DNA of 64,000 nucleotides from Phytophthora sp. 'mugwort' (Eukaryota; Oomycota; Peronosporomycetes; Peronosporales; Peronosporaceae). Each line of letters opens with the position of its first letter. Positions within the stretch are counted from its first letter, which is position 1. The stretch is taken from the NCBI GenBank assembly GCA_033558025.1, contig JAUCEF010000018.1, positions 3,720,001-3,784,000 of the forward strand, read 5' to 3'. Of the stretch, positions 23,619 through 34,680 are shown in pieces. Under the pieces are notes generated by a model, which saw only the letters and a list, made by a program, of their open reading frames with translations, was not told the DNA's origin and searched no databases. The position numbers and the translations under genes are program-made.

Positions 23619-25991
23619 TTTTTAGCGTCCCCGCAGATCGGCCTGATGCTGCAACGATTTCCTGTTCACCAGCAGTTATGAATCCGACGGAGAAGAGAAG
23701 AACGATTCAAACAGTGATCTTAGAATTTTTCAAGCATGGAGGAGCCGTGTGGACGACGGCTACGAGGTCGCGTTTTAGCTGTATATGACCTGAAGAGGGC
23801 CAGCCCAAGCAATATCCATGCCAAAGCCCCCCCCCAATCACTTCGCGGCCACATCGACTGAATATCGTACAGAGTCAAACGTTTAATAACCGAGTTAGTA
23901 AACCTCGTCAACTGCGCCTACTGTTGATGGGTGGGTCATTGAGGTTCATTTCTTTATGCATTCCAGCTTTTTTTCTTTTTCATTCAATGCGTTCTTTCGT
24001 AAATACTTAGGGAATCATCGCGCAACCTTGTCCTTCATTGTGCATTATGCTGTATTATGTTTTATGCACGAAACAACGGTTCATAATGCGCTCAACAAGT
24101 GACCGAAACATCACTAATGTCCACACCACGATCGCTCAATGGCTACAAGACGAGGATGGGATCGAAACAATTCTTCGGGCGATCGGTCTTAAAAGCAAAT
24201 ATTGTCGGTCTTGCATACCCCACCATTCAAACGGAGCATATTGGGATTGCTCCTCCCGCATTTCCAGTGACCAATCTGCAACTAACGTGATGAAGTCAGC
24301 GAGCTCATGATGCAAAGATGCAAGTTGCATAGATGAGTACTTCATGCGTCGAGATGCATCGTAGACCTGTAGTTTAGTAGCTTCTTCTTCCGCAGCCATA
24401 AACGTATTCCGATTTATTGTGTGGTCAAGAAGCTGTGCGATCTTCATAGGGATTGAGTGCATCTCATTCCAACGAGAGGTAATTCATTTTCATATAGTCT
24501 GCTTGCTACCAGAACCTGATGACGCATATGCAGGATGATTCAGCAACCGCTGAAACTGCTCATAGACGAGCGGAATACTACACTCGTCGCTCTCAAACAG
24601 CGCAAGACACTCGTGAACAGGCTTTAGAAGCTTCAATGCATCTTTCCCGTTTCGCCGAAATTTTTCATCCTTCATGTACGCCAAAACCGTTGCAAAATTA
24701 GCGCTCTTGTTGAAGCGCGCCATGAATGTAGAGTCCGAAAACACGGCGTAAATAACGGCCTTGTTATCCATCACAGTCTGGACACAATTTTGACTGCTAA
24801 ACCATCGGGTAGGGTAGGCCCACTTTACGACGCGCTGGCGTGTTTCCTTATACGCTATTTGTGTAGTCTTAAACCGTGAGAATGCAGCAGAATGATTTCG
24901 GACAAAATCAGAAATGGCGTGAAGCTTTGTCAGGACTTGAGCAATTTCGCTAATCTTGAAAATATCTTGAGGATGAGATTCAGTATATGAGCTGCACAGC
25001 CAGTAGCGAAAAAGCCTTCTCGGAAGCTTCAAGTATCTATGAAGCGCGGAGCATATTGGGAGCGTTGTCAGTCACAACTCCACATACGCGATCATCCCCA
25101 AAGCTTCCTTCAAATCCAAAATAACGTTACAAAGCAATTCAGCCATAATTTCTCCAGTCTTTTGCTCTTCACCAAGCTCAAAAGAGCACCAATACACAGG
25201 CCTCATTTTCGACCCAGTCAAAATGATGTTGATGATGGATTGGTGCTTCGGATTGGTCCATCCATCCGTAATAATGACGATGTACGGAATATTGTCTCGG
25301 ATGAACTTGACTACCTTGATTCTCAGCTCAAAGTATTCACGGTCAAGGTGGGAGCCAGCTGGATTGTGTCGGTTTGGAAGTTTGACATCCTTGGCAAAGA
25401 ACCGAAGCATGTCTTGAACCTCTTTCCTGCCGTCTGCTTTCCTCGTCACTTTGAAATAATGTCATAGTAGATATCTAGGCCGCCCAGGTTTTGCCCCGGA
25501 CTCGACGCTGTCGCGGAACTCGAGTCTTGTGAGCCGGCAGACTCCATTAAATCTCTTTAACCGCAGGATAAATAGATCGCGGTAAGTTTCCAGGCTACTC
25601 TTGTGGAGTGCTTACCATCCAGAACGGGGTAGCACGCACCCAATGAACCCCACGTCACGTTGGGCGCAACAACTGCTGTGCAACTTGGCCGCCGATGCGG
25701 AATTCGAACAGTGAAGGTCCCCCCCCCGGGCTGTACTTGTACTTTACGGGTCATAGTTGGGTGATAAATGTAGTTCGACCGGATTGTCGTTTTCATGCCA
25801 TTGTGCAACTGGCTTCGTGCATTTAATGGTAGTAAACTGTTTGAGCGCGAAACGAATCGTGCACGAATCATCCCTAGTTGTACATGGATATGTGGAGTTA
25901 GACCGACGCAACAGGATGGAACACGAACGCGTCGACAAGTCCCTCTTTACGTACAGCAACTCTGCTGATTTTCGAGCTATGCATTAAATCA
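23619..25991 (-). repeat. Array unit 9
   Basis: A full unit of 2373 bp with a C run of 9. It shares GGTTCATAATG with units 6 and 8, and GGCTTCGTG, GGAGTTAGAC and the pure C run with unit 2. It has a private AATGTCCACACC near 24120. Confidence 0.95.
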
Positions 25992-26495
25992 TTTTTAGCG
26001 TCCCCGCAGATCGGCCTGATGCTGCAACGATTTCCTGTTCACCAGCAGTTATGAATCCGACGGAGAAGAGAAGAACGATTCAAACAGTGATCTTAGAATT
26101 TTTCAAGCATGGAGGAGCCGTGTGGACGACGGCTACGAGGTCGCGTTTTAGCTGTATATGACCTGAAGAGGGCCAGCCCAAGCAATATCCATGCCAAAGC
26201 CCCCCCCCAATCACTTCGCGGCCACATCGACTGAATATCGTACAGAGTCAAACGTTTAATAACCGAGTTAGTAAACCTCGTCAACTGCGCCTACTGTTGA
26301 TGGGTAGGTCATTGAGGTTCATTTCTTTATGCATTCCAGCTTTTTTTCTTTTTCATTCAATGCGTTCTTTCGTAAATACTTAGGGAATCATCGCGCAACC
26401 TTGTCCTTCATTGTGCATTATGCTGTATTATGTTTTATGCACGAAACAACGGTTTATAATGCGCTCAAAACAGTGCCCGAAACATCACTATTGGA
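25992..26495 (-). repeat. Array unit 10 (right end of array)
   Basis: About 500 bp of the unit follow in register, then similarity fades through CGCTCAAAACAGTGCCCGAA near 26470 and is lost by about 26495. This is the right boundary of the array against single-copy DNA. Confidence 0.92.
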
Positions 26496-27128
26496 GACGC
26501 AAATTACTTAATACAGGCAGAATTCTTCGTCATTACAATGCTGCTGCTACAATACGAAGTTCAGCACTACGGTGAGTACACCCACCAATGTAGCCTAGTA
26601 TAATCGAGCAGTGATGTTAACCTTGCACGTTTGCTTGTAATGCTATGTTGGCAGGTACCGATTTCACTTTTCACTTTCTATGGCTCCACGACGCGTCATA
26701 AGAATCGGTGGAAACAGTGGTACGTAAGAACATCGGGGGCTAGCAAAGACGCTGATTCAGCACTGGCGAGTGTGCAATATAAAACAACTAGTGATTTGAA
26801 TATGAAAGAGACTTTGGGGGGGGGCTATGTGTGTGTGTTTACCCATTATCGGCATCGCTATTTTATAACCATACAACTTCTGTAATTGCCCTTTCTCGCG
26901 CGGATCAAGGCGAATATCTGAGAAGCGGTTATCATCCTGCCTGTGCGGTTCGCGGGAGTTGCCGACGATGCCTCAGTCGTCTATGGGGGTTTATTGGCTC
27001 TTTACTTTATGCATACAGGTGTGTATGAAGTCTCAGCATCGCTTTCTCTTAGTAGATAGAATGCCTCGTCCAACGATATTCTTAGTAAAAAATGAAGTTC
27101 GATGGGTGTTATATCCCAGACTCCTACC
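26496..27128. other. Right flank of array, no gene recognised
   Basis: Single-copy sequence with a short GT-rich stretch near 26829. Open stretches are short, with no recognisable domain. Confidence 0.5.
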
Positions 27129-27190
27129 ATACTGCTGGATTTCGGTTTATTTAGCTCCTGTCCGCGACCACCGCTGTGGCGACCGAGCAT
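27129..27190 (+). pseudogene. Fragment resembling the intron-1/exon-2 junction of the ELAPOR-like gene
   Basis: TTTATTTAGCTCCTGT, preceded by CTGGATTTCGG, closely matches the end of intron 1 and the start of exon 2 of the receptor gene at about 28412-28440 (CTGGATTTTGGATTATTTAG, then CTCCTGT). The downstream bases stay partly alignable for about 45 bp. I infer a small relic of a duplicated receptor gene. It is short, so the call is tentative. Confidence 0.4.
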
Positions 27191-27212
27191 ATCATCTCAG
27201 GTTGGACACCAG

Positions 27213-27632
27213 TCGTCAAAACACGTTACCAGTGACCGCGGTCCACCGCGATGACCACCTCATCCACCATGATTGTCACCCCAACCGGCACGAAAGCCTC
27301 CTCCGCCGAATTCCTCGTTCTCCAGCGCAGCGGCTGCAGCTTCACCGTCGACTTCCGGGGCGTTGACAGCAGGTTCTTCAGCAGCAGCAACCACAGTCAT
27401 AGGCAAACGCAGCAATGATAGCGCGGTTGGCCTTCATCTTGACGTGAGTCTGCCGAGTTGGTACGAGGCTTGCTTGAGTGTGAGGCGTCCAATTGGTTTA
27501 TGGTCGAGTCATGGAAGTGCCCGCAAAATTCGTTGAAAACGATGAAAGAAAGCGAAGGTATCTCTGGGAAAGTTGTTGGTGAGTGACGCCGTTAAAGTCA
27601 ATCTCCATCGCGACACAATCCACGACATGGGT
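27213..27632 (-). repeat. Inverted duplicate block A, partner of 5408-5850
   Basis: The reverse complement of this segment aligns with the secreted-peptide locus at 5.4-5.85 kb through the promoter, 5' leader, coding region and stop. Divergence is spread evenly, including small indels. Confidence 0.85.
27226..27437 (-). pseudogene. Broken copy of the Gly-rich secreted peptide gene
   Basis: On the minus strand the ATG at 27437 begins MKANRAIIAAFAY, which aligns with the start of the intact gene at 5595. A small deletion in the signal-peptide region then shifts the frame into a TGA. In the shifted frame the acidic Ala/Glu segment and EFGGGGFRAGWG follow, then a second stop inside the glycine repeat (GGATGAGG where the intact gene has GGATGGGG). 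The normal stop lies at 27226-27228. It is head to head with the next secreted-peptide gene at 27755. Confidence 0.8.
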
Positions 27633-27754
27633 CAGCCCTGTCCGACCTACCTTAACAGACCTTAGTTTGTGCTTTCCCCGCAGTTCATTAATCAATTGGA
27701 GTCATTTTCTTTTTCCGCTCAAATCGCTCTCCACTCACTCCAGGCCCCGCCGAC

Positions 27755-27916
27755 ATGAAGACTGCTTTCGCGATTTGCGCTGCTCTCGCCTACGTGGCGG
27801 CTCTCGCTTTCGCTCCAGAAACCCCTGACTACGGCGAGGCCGAGGACCGCCACTATGGCGGTTGGAACCGTGGCGGTAACAAAGGTGGAGGCCACTACCG
27901 CTGGGGCCACCACTAA
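27755..27916 (+). CDS. Small secreted Gly/His/Trp-rich peptide, 53 aa
   Basis: The ATG at 27755 opens a strong signal peptide (FAICAALAYVAALAFA, likely cleaved near residue 20). The mature peptide of about 33 residues is rich in Gly, His, Trp, Tyr and Arg (HYGGWNRGGNKGGG) and ends RWGHH. It belongs to the same loose class as the 83-residue peptide at 5595 but lacks the acidic segment and the RGGWGGH repeat. A CACTCACTCCAGG initiator-like sequence lies about 25 bp upstream (27731). It has no introns. The function is unknown; a wall-associated or antimicrobial-like role is only a guess. Confidence 0.65.
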   Translation: MKTAFAICAALAYVAALAFAPETPDYGEAEDRHYGGWNRGGNKGGGHYRWGHH

Positions 27917-28183
27917 ATCATTCAAGCACCAGCATCTTCTCGGACTCTCGCTGTGCAAGTCAGCTAGCATTCAACTAATCGTGTCGTAACATCTCGTCAA
28001 AATTCGAGCTCAAAATTCACTTCAACTTTACTTTTCAAAATGATGACTTCATTCGTATTTAAGGCAGATCACATTGCACCATCTGAATATCCGGCGTCAG
28101 TTTTGTGTAAAGGTTGGGTACTCTCCGTCGCTATCACCGCGTGTCAGTCCGCACCCACATCTCAAGATCGGACGCTAGCGGCA

Positions 28184-31100
28184 ATGTGGGCGGCGACATG
28201 GTTCTTGGTGGCAAGTTCCGCGGTTTATGGAGCACTAGCAGCGGGTCCCAAGTTTCACTACGGCTTCAGCGACTGCGTGGACAACGAGCGTACACTCTTC
28301 TACTACTTGAAGAGCGAGGGCACGTGTTTAGCCAACTCGACGGGCGAAGTGCTCGCTAAACGTAAGCAAAAAATATGGAAATAGTAGGTTAAATTGGTGC
28401 TAACGAACTGCTACTGGATTTTGGATTATTTAGCTCCTGTGCATGGCCTCCGATGCGACGTCCAGTGCGACCGGGGTTATTATCTTGGAGCCAAGTACGT
28501 CATCAATATATTGGCAGCTATTTATGACAGACATTTATGACACTATGACCGTTATGACGGATTGTTATCCAGCTTTACAAACTCGGTGCCTGTGTCAGGC
28601 TGTGAGCGCTGTCCACAAGGCAAATACTCGTTGGGAGGAGGCATATTGTTCTCACAACGCACCGAGGCATGGAATTCTCCACTGGCTGCCGAATTGCAGA
28701 CCGATTGCATGACTCAGAACGTGTACACAGGTCGATGGCAGCATAACTGCCACCCATGGGTCCCGTCAGATGATGGGTCTTACATCTCGTCGGGTGAAAA
28801 CTCTGGGGTGATGCAGAATTTCGAGGGTATGAGGCTTTATTCGACACTTCGAGTTAGCGCCACGTTCGTGCGGGACGGTTCAGTGACGTATAAGTACCGA
28901 GTGGACGCAGAGCAGCCATATGACGGACTTATGTTCCAAATTGACGATGACCAAGGTGCTGGATTAATCTCACAGTCAGACGGCTGGAAGGAGGCGGTCG
29001 TGCAGGTATCGGCTGGTGCTCATACGCTGGCGTGGAACTACATGAAGGACTATGCGGGAGATGCTGGAGAGGACAAGGCGTATCTCAAGGTGATTGAGCT
29101 AGTAGGCACAGCCTGGTCCGACCTGCACTGTCACACGTGTGGCGGAGATATGACCAATAGCGGTGGATCATTGTGTGCTTTTTGTGGCCCGAACGAGTAC
29201 GCGGCGGCCAAATCGGACAGCGAGTTGGACTTTACGTGTTACTCGTGTCCGCCCAACACATACGCGTCAAAGGGGTCAATTGGTCTCTCGTCTTGTGTCG
29301 AGCAGCGTGCGTGTTCGATGGAGGACGTCGATGAGACGTACACGATATGCAAGAATGGCGCTCGAGATGTGACCTACTCGTGGGCTGAGCCACAGACGTG
29401 TGATATGACGCTGGAAAACAGTATTAAGCTTCCTGCACCACAGAAGAGCGTCGAGTGTGCGAGCTGTGCGCGAGGCTATCAAGCTACAGAAGGAGACGGA
29501 TGTGAGGCGTGTGGTGCTGGCCAGGTTTTAAGCGCTTCTGGTAAGTGCGAAGAATGTCCTGCAGGCAAAGTTGCAGTGAACGCACTTGAGTTCGGCGTGG
29601 GCACTCCAGACGCGTGGAATTCTTGGCCTCAAATCGTCAACACAGAGACAGCAAAGCACGCTGGATGGAAGCTTACAAAGAGTGGTCTGCTATTTGCACA
29701 GCACACGAGCAGTGACGACGACGGTGGAGATTGGAGTCGGCCCAGTCGTTCAGCTTTATCCTTCAACGTACCTTACGTCCATTCTGGCTCGCTTAACCTC
29801 ACGTACAAACTGAGCGGTGTCCCTACGTTTGAAAGTGGAGGCTCTCGTGCTTGGGTTGAGCTGGAAATCCGCGATGCCGGTATCAGCAACAAAAATACGA
29901 AAAAGACGATGGACCTTTCAAGCGCACCAAGCAGCACTGACGGCACCAACGACGGCAGCGGAGCAAGCAATGACCGAAGCATTGTTCATCTACTTCACGG
30001 TGGTGAGAACGGCACGTTCAGCGAAATTGTCGACCTTAACGTGACGTCGGCGTCTGTGAAGGAGTTTACTTTCGTGGTACGTGCCACGTCTGCCGAGGCT
30101 AAGCGCGCCATCGAGGCCAACGTGATGTATCTTGGCTTTATGGGCACTCAGGCTGGTGCTGGCGTGCACTGTGATAGCTGTCCGTCGGGATATGAACCTG
30201 TTAATCCGGATGATGACACACAGATGTATAGCTGCCGGATTTGCCCGGCTGGTACATACGCAGAAGCCGGCGACTCAACTGGAATCGTCGCATGTGCTGA
30301 ATGCCCAGTGAATACGTACTCGAAGGAAGGTGCTTCGAAGTGTACTGCTTGTGGTACGAACACGTACAGTCATCCCAATGCAGTGGCTTGTGCTGCTCCT
30401 CAAGCACTCACACTGAATGCCAGTGCGTCTTCAGACACAGTGACACTGTCCTCGTCGGCCTCGGCGTCATCTGATGACGTGTCTTCTGCTCTTAACGGGC
30501 TACAGGTGACTTACAACCTGTCACTTCTCGAGGCGCTTGTATGGGGCAACCAAAGCTGGATCCTGGACGACACGGTGTACGGGAACTCGACGAGCTTACA
30601 GTCTACGAAGCCTGTGGAGTCGTCAATGGCGTTCCAAGCTGACAACCAAAACTATTGGTTCGCAGGACTTTTCCGTCCTCTTGGAAGTAGCTGGCTGGAA
30701 CAGGTACCAGGACAAGTTGTAGACCAGCAAGTGGACACGACCAAGGATGTGGCCTACGTTGTTGTTGCCAGTATGGTGAATCCTCGCGAAGCTGGCAACT
30801 ATTTCCAGCAGAACAGCGGCGTGTACGGCAATGTGATGTGCTCAGCACCAGCAGTAAGTGTCGTTGTCTTTTCGATACGAGATATTCTGATTGCTAATCT
30901 GAAACTTGTGGACTTGTTACAGCAATGGAATCTCGTTAATGGCGGCAGCCACATGGACATTTTGCCGTTAGAGTCTGGCGCTGGTGTCAAGGTCTTCCTT
31001 ACCAATGGATCCCCATGTGTTAATGGCAAGACAATGTCCACAACATTTAATTTCGAGTGTGACCTTAAGAGCGGTAAGCACCATAGCAAAGCTTGAAGCG

Positions 31101-31736
31101 TTAGATTAAGTAGCACTAACGTTATTGTGTGTTATTTTCGGCTATGATGCAGGCACGACGACCAAGCCGGCGTCGGCATCGCAGGATGATGACGAGTGCA
31201 ACTGGGACATCGTCTGGAAGACTGCGTATGCTTGTCCCGTTTGCGACAATGATTACTTCAATGAGTTACGCTCGAGTTGCAATGGTGGCGAGCAGTTGGT
31301 GTCGTACGCTCGGAAGTTGGCGTGCTATGGCGGCTCCGAGTCGGAGAGCACCGAGACCATCTCTACATGCACAGAGAGCGCGGTGGTGCTGGACACAAAG
31401 GCTCTGTACTCGGTTTATGTGGCGATTGTAGTGATAGGCTTTGTGGTCTTGCTACTGATGATGGGGATCCTCATTATCCATCGCAAATACCGCAATGCTT
31501 ACAACGATTATCTCTACTTGAAGGGCAAGTTCCCGACGGAGGAAAAAGTGCAGGAAGATGGTTCGAAAGAGACGACCTTCGAGTTTACGCCCAGATCCAA
31601 TGCTCTTCACAGCTTGGGTGGCGTGTCATCACCCGCTACGCCTGATCAGGACAAGAAGAGCCCTGATGTTGTTGATGCCAGTGTCATGGACGAGGATGGG
31701 ATTGAACTCAAGCTGCAGAATGTTCAAAGCGTTTAG
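28184..31736 (+). CDS. ELAPOR/EIG121-like cysteine-rich type I membrane receptor, about 1084 aa
   Basis: Five exons fit: 28184-28361, 28434-28494, 28573-30853, 30923-31073 and 31153-31736. Each junction has GT/AG and keeps the frame; intron 3 happens to be open, so it would be missed by reading frames alone. I used the second Met (28184) because it starts a signal peptide (WFLVASSAVYGALAAG). The ectodomain has many paired cysteines in short CxxCxxGxY-type modules (CERCPQGKYS, CYSCPPNTYASKGS, CRICPAGTYAEAGD, CAECPVNTYSKEGAS). This is the pattern of the ELAPOR1/KIAA1324 family, including a C-terminal cysteine-rich luminal part (CNWDIVWKTAYACPVC). One membrane span lies at about residues 977-999 (YVAIVVIGFVVLLLMMGILII), with a tail of about 85 residues. 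Animal relatives act in endosome/lysosome and autophagy traffic; the role here is inferred at most. The family call is by pattern. Confidence 0.85.
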
Positions 31737-32127
31737 AACGGCCAACAAATTGGAGACCCTCCGGCTTGAAGCGCCTTTCGTGTTATTACATGTTTCTTCT
31801 TGCTTTCCATGCCATCAGATAAAATGGAGAAGCACCTTTCCACTGACAACTTGATCGAGATTTATCGCTGCGAACGACTGTGGAGAAGGGCGTAGTTTAA
31901 GTTAACGACTGATGTATTGTGGTTTCCATGACGTTGTATTCTCTTAGGTGTTATTACCAAGCCATGACCAAGGCATCCGGACTGCGCAGACAATATGCTC
32001 ATCGTCGTCAATGGTTATTAGCACATGTTTTGAATTGCTTATTTGCTGCTAACGCTGTGTAGTGCAGGTAGCAACAGCCAGTTCAAGGGAGGCCCTTCAC
32101 ATTCGAAGGGGTTGCTGAAGCCATTGA
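31737..32127. other. Convergent 3' flanks, no gene seen
   Basis: 391 bp between the stop codon of the receptor gene and the stop codon of the kinase gene on the other strand. It presumably holds both 3' UTRs. No structure stands out. Confidence 0.6.
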
Positions 32128-34315
32128 TCAGGCAGAAGCCTCAGCAAGCTGAATCGTGACTTTCTCGAGACTTACTACCGGTTCCTTGGCCAGTTCATTC
32201 CGGAATGTCTCGATCTTCTGGAGTGCCTCGTCCTTCGTACCAGATTCAGCAATAATCGCAGCATTCGACACGCTGCGCCGCACAACAACGGGCTCGGCAT
32301 CAGAAGCTCTGGAGAAACGACGGGTGCTTGTATCTGAGCTTCGTCTCTGAGAGAAAGACGCTCGGCTGGCCTTCCAGCTGCGAGTGACTGGGAGCTTCAT
32401 CATGCGGACGAAATCGTCGAAGTTGACAATGCCGTCCTTGTCAACGTCGGCTTTTTTGATCATATCTCGACATTCTGCTACATTGAAGTGCTGACCCAGA
32501 AGAGCTTTTAAGTCATCTTTGGTGATAGCTCCACGGTGAGAGCGATCAAGGACGTGGAAGGTTGACAGAAGCAACTCTTGATCGGTTGCGTCCTCAGGGC
32601 TGATGGTGGCTGCTACAAACTCGAGCAAGTTGATCCCGTTCTCGCTCTGTTGGTCCAGGCTGGAAGAAACAATTGACGAGAAACGACAGGTTAGCTACAG
32701 AGGTTAGAAGACTAAGGATTGAGGAACTTACGCAATGAAAATTCTCTCCAGGTCGAGCTGGAAACGCATGAGAGCTGGCGCCATGTGCAGTTCTTGAAGC
32801 GTTAATTTGCCATTGTGAGCCACATTGAGCTCGTTGTACACTGCTGAGTGTAGCGCGACCCGTTGAGATGACATACAGAAGGCCATAGCCACGAGTGCAG
32901 CTCGCTGGAACGGAGAGTAATTGCAGAAGGCTTTCACGCGTGGAACAAACTCGTCGTAGCTGGGAATTTACAGCAAAAATGTTGACGTTAAGAACCGGAA
33001 AACGAGCAGGAGCTGGTCCAAAAAAGCCTACACTTCAGGAGAATTCGGTTGTTCCGTCGATTTGATCCATGGATGCTGAAGCACTTGAGCAGCGGTGAAG
33101 CGGTCTGTCGCTGTAGTCTGTGGTCAAGTAGTAAAGTGTTAGAAGACACTACAAGCAGCTTGACTGGATTTCTCGAAACGGACGTGGAGCAATTTCTTGA
33201 GCAGCGCCTTCGCTTCAGGAGAGATCGTGTCCCATTCCTTGGCAGCATACGATACTTCGCCAGCGAAGATACTCTCCACCAGCTCGTCTTCGGTCTCTCC
33301 ATAGAAAGGAGCCTTGTTGCTTAGCAGCATATACTTTGGATTGGAAAGTGAGCACAATGACTGCAGTATTTTCGACTCTGGGAGACGTGGTGCCTACCAT
33401 GATGACGCCCAAGCTCCACATATCACAAGTCTCTTTGTAATTACCCTCGAGCACCTCAGGCTGTCAACATTCACGATTACCTAAGTAAACAGTGCAAATT
33501 TGCTGACAAACATAATACAACGTACAGCCATGTAGACGATGGAGCCCAATACTTTGCGCATACTAGCGCCCATCTTGAATAGTGTGCTGGCACCGAAGCT
33601 ATGAACGAGATGAAGACAGTGAGTTAAAAGTCCCGAGTACGAAACACTAAGTGACCGTACTCGCAAAGTTTGATGTGGCCACCGTTGTCCAAAGTCTCAA
33701 CAAGAATATTTTCGAGTTTCAAGTCGCGATGCTGTGGATTATATCGAAAGAGTGAGTGAAACATATCAAGAAAAAAAAACTTTAAGAAAAAAATACTGAC
33801 GCAAATGTTGCGCGAGTGCAAGTATTGGATGACCGATGCCAAGTTCCGTATGATGTCTTTGGCCTCATCCTCAGGGAATACAGTACCACGAGCTTTTACT
33901 CGGTCAAGCAGCTGCAGAACAAGTTAATGAGTGAGTACGAATCGAAATGGTGATGACAGATTTCAGATTTAACGCGTACCGTGCCGCCAGGACTGAGCTC
34001 CATGATGATGTAAAAATGGTGCTCGTCCTCGAACGTCTCGAGCATCCGCACAATGTTGGGGTGGTGCAAGACACGGAGGATATCCATCTCTCTCTCGAAC
34101 TCGTGCCGTTTGCTTCCGGACTCAAAATGCACGGTCTTCATGGCGTAAAGTTTGTGAGTAGTCAAGTGTTCTACTTTCTGGACGACTCCGAACGCGCCTC
34201 TGCCCAGTTCGCCCAGATTGCGATACACATCGAGCACCGGCGTCTTGTGGTGCAAGCAGAGCTTGGTTTGAAACATATTCGGACGGATCGCTTGGGTCGA
34301 CTGCGTGCAGCCCAT
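32128..34315 (-). CDS. Calcium-dependent protein kinase (CDPK type), 549 aa
   Basis: Nine exons on the minus strand fit phase and splice rules: 34315-33980, 33911-33801, 33731-33661, 33598-33526, 33460-33398, 33333-33184, 33117-33032, 32959-32732 and 32659-32128. The protein starts MGCTQS, a myristoylation/palmitoylation signal. The kinase domain has the glycine loop GRGAFGVV, AMKTV, HRDLKLEN, a DFG created exactly across the exon 3/4 junction, APEVLEGN across exon 4/5, and HPWI. The C-terminal regulatory part has four EF-hand positions. Only the last (DVDKDGIVNFDD) is canonical; the one before it lacks several Ca ligands and the first two are weak. A Ser/Arg-rich stretch (about residues 465-500) and a short acidic tail follow. 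It probably couples Ca2+ signals to phosphorylation at membranes. Confidence 0.9.
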
Positions 34316-34680
34316 CGTTGGTGCTTCGAGTGTCTTCGGGTCAAACTCAATAATGACCGGGGTCTGAACAGTTCACAGTGGCTGCTCTGCCACAATAACC
34401 ATTGACATCCAGTCCCAAGAATAGCAGCTCGCGTGTCTTCCTCCGTTCACATCTATCCCATGCTGCGTTTTTTTTTTAAAGTGCTGCTTGGTGTGTGTGC
34501 TAAGAATGTTTTCAAGAATAGGGTCGACGGCCACAAACAGGTAAGGGCCGCTTACTAAGGGTTCGTAGAATAGGGACGATGCGTCTTATCGCTGAAGGTT
34601 ACAGGATGGTTTAGAGGAAGTTAAAGACTGTACGTGAAGATCGATCTACCACATCGTTTATTTTTTTATTTTATTTTATT
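34316..34680. other. Spacer between NHL gene and kinase gene
   Basis: 365 bp between two minus-strand genes. It would hold the kinase promoter/5' UTR and the NHL-gene 3' UTR. Oligo-A/T runs near 34468 and 34660 are the only notable features. Confidence 0.5.

Larger units (their letters stand above)
1..26495. repeat. Tandem array of 2.37-kb units derived from a dead hAT transposon
   Basis: The sequence starting TTTTTAGCGTCCCCGCAG recurs at 1, 9363, 11742, 14117, 16492, 18868, 21244, 23619 and 25992, spaced 2373-2379 bp. Between these points the units are near identical, differing by scattered single bases and by the lengths of C runs. Every unit carries on the minus strand the same broken hAT transposase, with the same internal stops and frameshifts, so the DNA was already a pseudogene when it was amplified. 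The array is interrupted between 2267 and about 7502 by foreign DNA. It touches the left window edge, so its true length is unknown. I infer amplification by unequal crossing-over rather than transposition. Confidence 0.97.

Noticed and set aside
1..26495. CRISPR-like or gene-cluster interpretation of the regular repeats
   Set aside because: The units are 2.37 kb, contiguous and without spacers, and their content is eukaryotic hAT transposase.
30854..30922. Treating this as coding sequence in the receptor
   Set aside because: It begins GTAAGT and ends TTACAG, is AT-rich and interrupts the protein with an unlikely hydrophobic insert. It is best read as an open intron.
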